This document shows, piece by piece, positions 58,175 through 64,000 of a stretch of 64,000 bases of DNA. How positions within the stretch are numbered: the first letter of the stretch is position 1; the number at the start of each line of letters is the position of its first letter. The translations under genes were made by a program, and so were the position numbers. The DNA is from Dipteris shenzhenensis (lineage: Eukaryota > Polypodiophyta > Polypodiopsida > Gleicheniales): NCBI GenBank assembly GCA_047967505.1, contig CM106538.1, one strand, 5' to 3'. Under the pieces are notes generated by a model that did no database searches, was not told the DNA's origin, and worked only from the letters and a program-made list of their open reading frames with translations.

Positions 58175-60130
58175 AATAATTTCTTTTTTTTAATAGATGA
58201 TTTCTAAAAATAAAATTTAAACGTTATATTTAATTCAAAACTTCACTAATTTAAAAAATAACATGCAAACTACTTTAATCTCTTTTTTTTTAAATAGATG
58301 ATTTTAAAAAACAAAATATATACTTTTTGACATTTAAATAAAAACTTCACTAACTTAAATAACATAAAAGCTACCTTAGACTCTTATTTTCTTTTTTTTC
58401 TAAAGATGATTTTTAAAACTAAAATTTAAATGTATTTTTATTTAAATAAAAATAGCACTAATTTGAAAAATAACATGAAAACTACTTTAATCTCTCTTTT
58501 TTTAATAGATGATTTTAAAAAATAAAATATATACATTTTCACATTTTAAATAAAAAATTATGTAATTAAAAAAAATAATTTAAAAAAACTTTAAAATGCA
58601 TTTGAAATTTTGAAATATTTTATAATTAAATTAGATATTCCTATAAACTAAAATAATATCAAAGCTACTTTAAACTCTTATTTTCTTTTTTTTAATAGAT
58701 GATTTCTAAAAATAAAATTTAAACGTTATATTTAATTCAAAACTTCACTAATTTAAAAAATAACATGCAAACTACTTTAATCTCTTTTTTTTTTAATAGA
58801 TGAATTTTAAAAACAAAATATATACTTTTTGACATTTAAATAAAAACTTCATTAACTTAAATAACATAAAAGCTACCTTAAACTCTTATTTTCTTTTTTT
58901 TAAAAAAGATGATTTTTAAAACTAAAATTTAAATATTTTTTATTTAAATAAAAATAGCACTAATTTGAAAAATAATATAAAAACTACTTTAATCTCTCTT
59001 TTTTTAAATAGATGATTTTAAAAAACAAAATATATACATTTCACATTTTAAATAAAACATTACGTAATTAAAAAAAATAATTTGAAAAAACTTTAAAATG
59101 CATTTGAAATTTTGAAATATTTTATAATTAAATTATTTTAAACTCTTATTTTCTTTTTTTTAATAGATGATTTCTAAAAACAAAATTTAAACGTTATATT
59201 TAATTCAAAACTTCACTAATTTAAAAAATAACATGCAAACTACTTTAATCTCTTTTTTTTTTAATAGATGATTTTAAAAAATAAAATATATACTTTTGAC
59301 ATTTAAATAAAAACTTCACTAACTTAAATAACATAAAAGCTACCTTAAACTCTTATTTTCTTTTTTTTTAAAAGATGATTTTTAAAACTAAAATTTAAGC
59401 ATTTTTTTATTTAAATAAAAATAGCACTAATTTGAAAAATAACATAAAAACTACTTTAATCTTTCTTTTTTTAAATAGATGATTTTAAAAAATAAAATAT
59501 ATACATATTTACATTTTAAATAAGAAATTATGTAATAAAGAAAAATTATTTAAAAAAACTTTAAAATGCATTTGAAATTTTGAAATATTTTATAATTAAA
59601 TTACATATTCCTATAAACTAAAATAATATAAAAGCTACTTTAAACTCTTATTTTCTTTTTTTAATAGATGATTTCTAAAAATAAAATTTAAACATTATAT
59701 TTAATTCAAAACTTCAATAATTTAAAAAATAACATAAAAACTACTTTAATCTCTTTTTTTTTAATAGATGATTAAAAAAAATAAATTATATACTTTTTGA
59801 GATTTAAATAAAAACTTCACTAACTTAAATAACTTAAATAACATAAAAGCTACCTTAAACTCTTATTTTCTTTTTTTTTAAAAGATGATTTTTAAAAATA
59901 AAATTTAAACGTTTTTTTATTTAAATAAAAATAGCACTAATTTAAAAAATAACTTTAATCTCTTTTTTTTTAAATAGATGATTTTAAAAAACAAAATATA
60001 TACATTTTCACATTTTAAATAAAAAATTACGTAATTCAAAAAATAATTTAAAAAAACTTTAAAATAGATTTGAAATTTAGAAATATTTTATAATTAAATT
60101 AGATATTCCTATAAACTAAAATTTAAATAA
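58175..60130 (+). repeat. AT-rich higher-order tandem array, about 0.5-kb unit
   Basis: The anchor AATAGATGATTTCTAAAAA recurs near 58195, 58699, 59165 and 59668 (spacing about 504, 466 and 503). Each unit holds four sub-blocks of about 120 bp starting with T-runs and AGATGATTTT, with CACTAATTTAAAAAATAAC and AACTACTTTAATCTC. Almost no G on this strand except in GATGAT. Non-coding. Confidence 0.92.
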
Positions 60131-60276
60131 ATTTTTGAAAAAAAAAAAGCTACATAAAAAAAACCTTACTTGGAATCTCCCGCTCCGTCCATCTCCATCG
60201 TTGTCCATCGGTCGTTCTCCATCGCTACCGCAATTCTGTCGAGCTCCCGCAAATCTGTCGATTTCGATGATGAGGA

Positions 60277-60979
60277 GCTCGATCGAGGTATGAAGAATGA
60301 GGGGGGTCCCTCTCTTTATATACGAAAATTTAGGGTTTCACTACCTCGATCGAGGTATTTCACATGCCACATACATATCGATCCATCATACCTCGATTGA
60401 GGTATAGACATGCCACGATACCTCGATTAAGGTATTTTACATGCCACATATACATCGCTCCATCATACCTCGATACCTCGATCGAGGTATTCGACATGCC
60501 CCATACACATCGGTCCATCTACCTCGATCGAGGTATGGACGTGCCACGATACCTCGATTAAGGTATGTCAGCTGCCAGCCGGATGCCACATACCTCGATT
60601 GCGGTATCGGACATGCGGCCAAGTCATCGGTCCAGCATACCAGGATCGAGGTTCCTAGACTTGCCATGTTACCTCGATCGAGGTATGTCAACTGCCCTGT
60701 CGGATGGCACATACCTCGATCGAGGTATTTGACACGATCGAAGACATCTATCCACGATACCTCGATCGAGGTATGTGGACTTGCCACAATACCTCGATCG
60801 AGGTATAGTTGGCTTACCACGATACCTCGAACGAGGTATAGGTGGCATGCCACGAGACCTCGATCGAGGTATAGGCTCGGTTCGGTGAAAAAAAGTCCAG
60901 GACCTCGATCGAGGTATTGGCTTGGCTTGGTTGTCCTCGTGTGTGAGTTTCATTGGAGATAATTCCTCGATCGAGGTAT
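60277..60979 (+). repeat. Right palindrome array (core CTCGATCGAG)
   Basis: Seventeen copies of the palindrome TACCTCGATCGAGGTA, of which about seven are perfect (60342, 60474, 60520, 60670, 60712, 60758, 60790); others have one to three changes, usually GATTGAGG or GATTAAGG. Spacing is 30-63 bp. Spacers repeat ACATGCCACAT, ATCGGTCCAT and TGCCACGA. The open frames here, rich in IPRSRY or YLDRG, are artefacts of the repeat. Confidence 0.95.
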
Positions 60980-61747
60980 TGCACACCGAAGCAAAACCTT
61001 TGTATTTTCACTCGAGCGGGTGTCACACTCACTCGAAAGTGGTTCGGAAGTGGACACCCTTAGCTTGCTACCTCCCCAAGATTTAAAGAATCTTCAAGAT
61101 TCTTTTTTGGACCTCATCGAAAGTTTATCTCATGACTCTAGGGATAAGGATTTCCATATGGCCACTTTTAATTCATGACTCTAGGGACAAGGATTGATTT
61201 CCATATGGCCACTTTTAATTCCTATATTTATAGATAGATTTGTGGTGTAGATTTTGAATCCTCCAAGTGGTTTTGGATCATACTATAGCTGCAATAAATA
61301 AGGAGGTTTTAAAAGACTAGGATCCTACTATGAACTTCATACAATCATCATTTATTAGTTCAATAGTATTATTTGTTTGATTAGGCTTAAATTCTAAATA
61401 TAGTAGTATGATCATCATATCTTCTTCTTTTGTGTCATGATCTTTGATTTTGCAACATAATGATAAATACATTTTCACTAAAAGGTCTCCTTGGTCTCAT
61501 TTAGTTATTAGATCTTTATTTTGTTTCAACTAAATAGAGAAATATATATATGTCTAGATGTCTATATAATTCTAAGAAAGAGCGAGCTTATGTGTCAAAC
61601 TATAGTATTCTCTAGATAAATCGTACTTATCACCATATCTTTGTAATAATCCAAAGCCTTGTAATAAATCCTATTACTGGTAAAGGCTTTTCCCATCTTT
61701 TATTATCTGATATTACTGCAATACTCTACCTTCATATTGAGGGGGAG
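60980..61747 (+). other. Flank of the palindrome array
   Basis: Holds a 7-bp inverted pair GGGTGTC (61018-61024) and GACACCC (61053-61059), a possible terminus, and a 45-bp direct duplication starting CATGACTCTAGGGA (about 61130-61220). From about 61230 it is AT-rich and ends in a purine tract GAGGGGGAG before the LTR. No domain recognised. Confidence 0.5.
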
Positions 61748-62293
61748 TGTTGAGATTAATACATGAAGGTGTCTAGAGGGGTGGAAAGCTACATAAGCTT
61801 GGTTGGTCCATGTAGATCATGGATAGGATTTGGATTGGGTGTTAGATATAAGATAGTTGGTACCTTGTGGATCTAGTGTGGATCACAAGAAGCCTTGTAT
61901 GTGAGGCTGATAGCTAATGCAGATGCTTTGTGCTTTGGCTTTGATCTTGACAAAGTGTGGAACGTACTTAGCCTAATCTATCACTCAATGAGCATAAAGA
62001 TCACGGAGGATCAAACCATAGAAGAAACTTCATGAGAGAGAAAGAAAGTATGAAACACTCAATCTATTCCAATCTATATGATCAACAATACATGATAGGC
62101 TTCTTATATAGAGAGAGCCTTTAGACTAGTCAACACATGTGGGATCCTCTCATCCACATCTCTCCTTGTGGATATCCTCAATCCACATCTCCACATCATG
62201 TAGTCCACATCCTAGGGTGGCTACTTTAATACATTCCTTATCACATACCTTTGGTCTTTAATCTATGTGCTCATGGCACCATATCTCTCAACA
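61748..62293 (+). mobile_element. Copia-type 3' LTR without a partner
   Basis: 546 bp from TGTTGAGATTAATAC to ATCTCTCAACA (TG...CA), preceded by the purine tract TTGAGGGGGAG typical of a copia 3' end. No primer-binding site follows, no matching target duplication is seen, and no coding region upstream could be read. Probably the 3' remnant of a truncated element. Confidence 0.6.
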
Positions 62294-62475
62294 CCTCCCC
62301 TTGGTGCCATGATCCTTTGGCTACTGCAAGGTGGTCAGATGTGAGTTACATTCCATCACCTCCCCTTAGTGCATGCATTGCTACTTAAGGTGGTAAAGTG
62401 TGGCTTTTACATGTCAATACCTCCCCTGGGTGCTTTCATAGCTACTCTCAGGTGGTCAGGTTTGATTACAAACAT
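62292..62475 (+). repeat. Three tandem copies of a 58-60-bp unit
   Basis: Units start CACCTCCCC(T/C)(T/G)(G/A)GTGC near 62292, 62350 and 62411 and end GCTACT...AGGTGGT(C/A)A. No coding frame. Function unknown. Confidence 0.75.
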
Positions 62476-64000
62476 ATAGGCAAGGTTGGCAAGGTTTTTC
62501 GTTTCTCAATACATTCCATTGATGTCACCATTTGGCTCATGGCTTGATGACGATCTTGTTGTCTTCTTCGCTTGATGCATGATGCTTTGTTTTTCCATGT
62601 GCCTTGATGCTTTGTGTGTGGATGCCATGCTTTCTGCTATGGTCATCTCATGCACTTGTGCTTTTGGCATGCTTTCTACATTCATGCGTTGCTTTTTCAG
62701 TTGTTGCAAAGGTCTTACCAATTGATTTCTTTCAATATTGGCAGTGTCTAATTGCATACAATGATTCTAACTTGACAGGCACATAGAGCTCGAAAAGGCG
62801 ATCACTTTTCCCTTTTGGAGCGTGTTCAAATTCTTCCTGGATTGCAAGTTATGGCTTGTTGAAGATTTTGTGAAGAAGAGGGCCTTTGATGATGTGGCAC
62901 AATGGGCATTCACATGCTGCAATTCCGAACTGCGCTTCGCAGGGGCTATGTGCTTAGGTGGCACTACTGATTGTGCATGCTTATGTGGCAGTTAACCAAT
63001 ATTGAACCAAAACCTAACCCTGGTTCAGTGTGAGTTACTTGACCATTGAGCAAACCTAGGGTCAATGTGACTTCACCTTGGTAATTGGGATAAGGTGCCA
63101 CGTGTCCACTTCTAGACCAACTATTTAACCACAATTCTACTTCGCTTAGCTCGAGTTGAATTTTAACTGCCACATGTCAATGAATGGGAACCGTATGAGA
63201 GAGTGGAGGATAAGGTCGTTTGCTGCTTAGTTTTGATGGAGCAGGCTTCTGGCAATGCAGGAGCTGTGTTTGCCTATGCATAACTCATTGTGAGGCGGCT
63301 GGAGACCGCTCACAGGTGCTGCTCACGGATGTTGCTCATAATCCAGCGTCGCCCTTGGAAGCATGGGCTTGGATGGCGGTGGGATGGCCTTAGCTGCAAG
63401 GCTTGTAAAGCAGGAGGGTGGTCAAGCTGTTGTAGACCCGTTTGCACACCCGGTGAGGCAGAGAACTGGCTGCACAGGCGCTGCAGCTGTGTAAAGACCA
63501 AGAGGGGTTGGAGCCACCTTGAAAGCAACGAAGATAGAAGGCGTTGGTCGAGGAGGGAGGCTAGAGCTTTGGTGTGAACTCTTTTATCACAGCTAGCGCC
63601 TTTCGCATCACTATGGATTACTGCTTGGTCTATGAAGCTGTGAGCCTTGCGTAGGCCCAAGAACTCCATCGTTGAGACTCATGCAAGATATTTCCAAACT
63701 TACAAATTTTGAGCAAAAAACGACCGATGCAGTTGAACAAAATCATCCCTGCTCTTCCCTCTCTATCTTCATCAGAAACTACAACTCAGAGAGCGCGATC
63801 TGAACTCTCCGAAACTGCCTCTTTCAGACGCTCCCCTCTTGTGTTCGTTGATGTGGCCGCGTAGTATGTTGTAAGAGTTGTACCAGACGTTGCTTGATTT
63901 GTTTGAGTCCCGCTGTGCCGATTGGATTTCAAATAGCGTTGGTTTGGGTCATAGAGTTGTGGCACTATCGCTTACTGCAGAAGATCTCGTAGGTCAACGA
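62476..64000 (+). other. No supported gene
   Basis: Mixed-composition sequence. A 119-codon minus-strand frame (63669-63310) and a 95-codon plus-strand frame (63290-63577) overlap each other. Neither shows a domain I recognise, so I do not call a gene. 63000-63180 has LTR-like words (GGTGCCACGTGTCC) but no ends. Confidence 0.4.

Noticed and set aside
60437-61032. Several open frames rich in IPRSRY, YLDRG or TSIEV across the right palindrome array
   Set aside because: They are translations of the repeated palindrome in different frames, without a domain or codon bias of their own.
63290-63669. Overlapping plus (95 codons) and minus (119 codons) frames near the right edge
   Set aside because: They overlap each other and show no domain; I could not decide which, if either, is real.

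Overview
This is eukaryotic nuclear DNA from a land plant. It has plant Ty1/copia and Ty3/chromovirus retrotransposons primed by initiator tRNA-Met, plant-type LINEs, TTTAGGG-type telomeric repeats and spliceosomal introns. Introns of 17 and 24 kb packed with transposons suggest a large-genome species. I lean towards a fern or other seed-free plant, but that is inference only. I see no operons, CRISPR, tRNA or rRNA genes.

The only host gene I can support is on the minus strand. It is an acyl-protein thioesterase/lysophospholipase-type alpha/beta hydrolase whose six visible exons lie at 46285-46011, 42190-42154, 41917-41848, 24661-24557, 739-589 and 411-329. They join in one open frame of 240 codons. 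The gene continues past position 1, so the last catalytic residues are outside the window. Introns 3 and 4 (17.2 and 23.8 kb) hold nearly all the retroelements of the left two thirds.

Intron 4 is a four-level nest with a 5-bp target duplication at each LTR step. A plus-strand LINE (about 1500-23721) is split by a Ty3 solo LTR (2937-21300, duplication ACCCC). That LTR is split by two copia elements: copia-1 (4285-16599, ATTTC, plus) and copia-2 (16860-20992, ATATG, minus). Copia-1 is in turn split by a full-length chromovirus with two LTRs (6516-12080, TGATT), of the same family as the outer solo LTR. All are internally deleted. Intron 3 carries a decayed copia (about 25290-27560), a broken minus-strand LINE (about 28690-33280), a truncated copia (29547-30985) and a copia with both LTRs (33909-39490). 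A 330-bp direct repeat pair brackets exons 2 and 3.

The right third (about 48.0-61.1 kb) does not look like any of these. It has two arrays of a near-perfect 16-bp palindrome (core CTCGATCGAG), about five and a half copies on the left and 17 on the right. Between them are two convergent decayed genes: a plus-strand, intron-containing protein with SDG and GHGKG motifs, and a minus-strand RING-H2 protein. A 187-bp satellite with embedded telomeric repeats lies between the genes, and an AT-rich array of about 0.5-kb units lies towards the right end. I propose this as one large, poorly described DNA-transposon-like unit. The arrays and genes are seen directly; that they form one mobile element is inference. 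Beyond it are a copia-type 3' LTR (61748-62293) and about 1.5 kb without recognisable genes.
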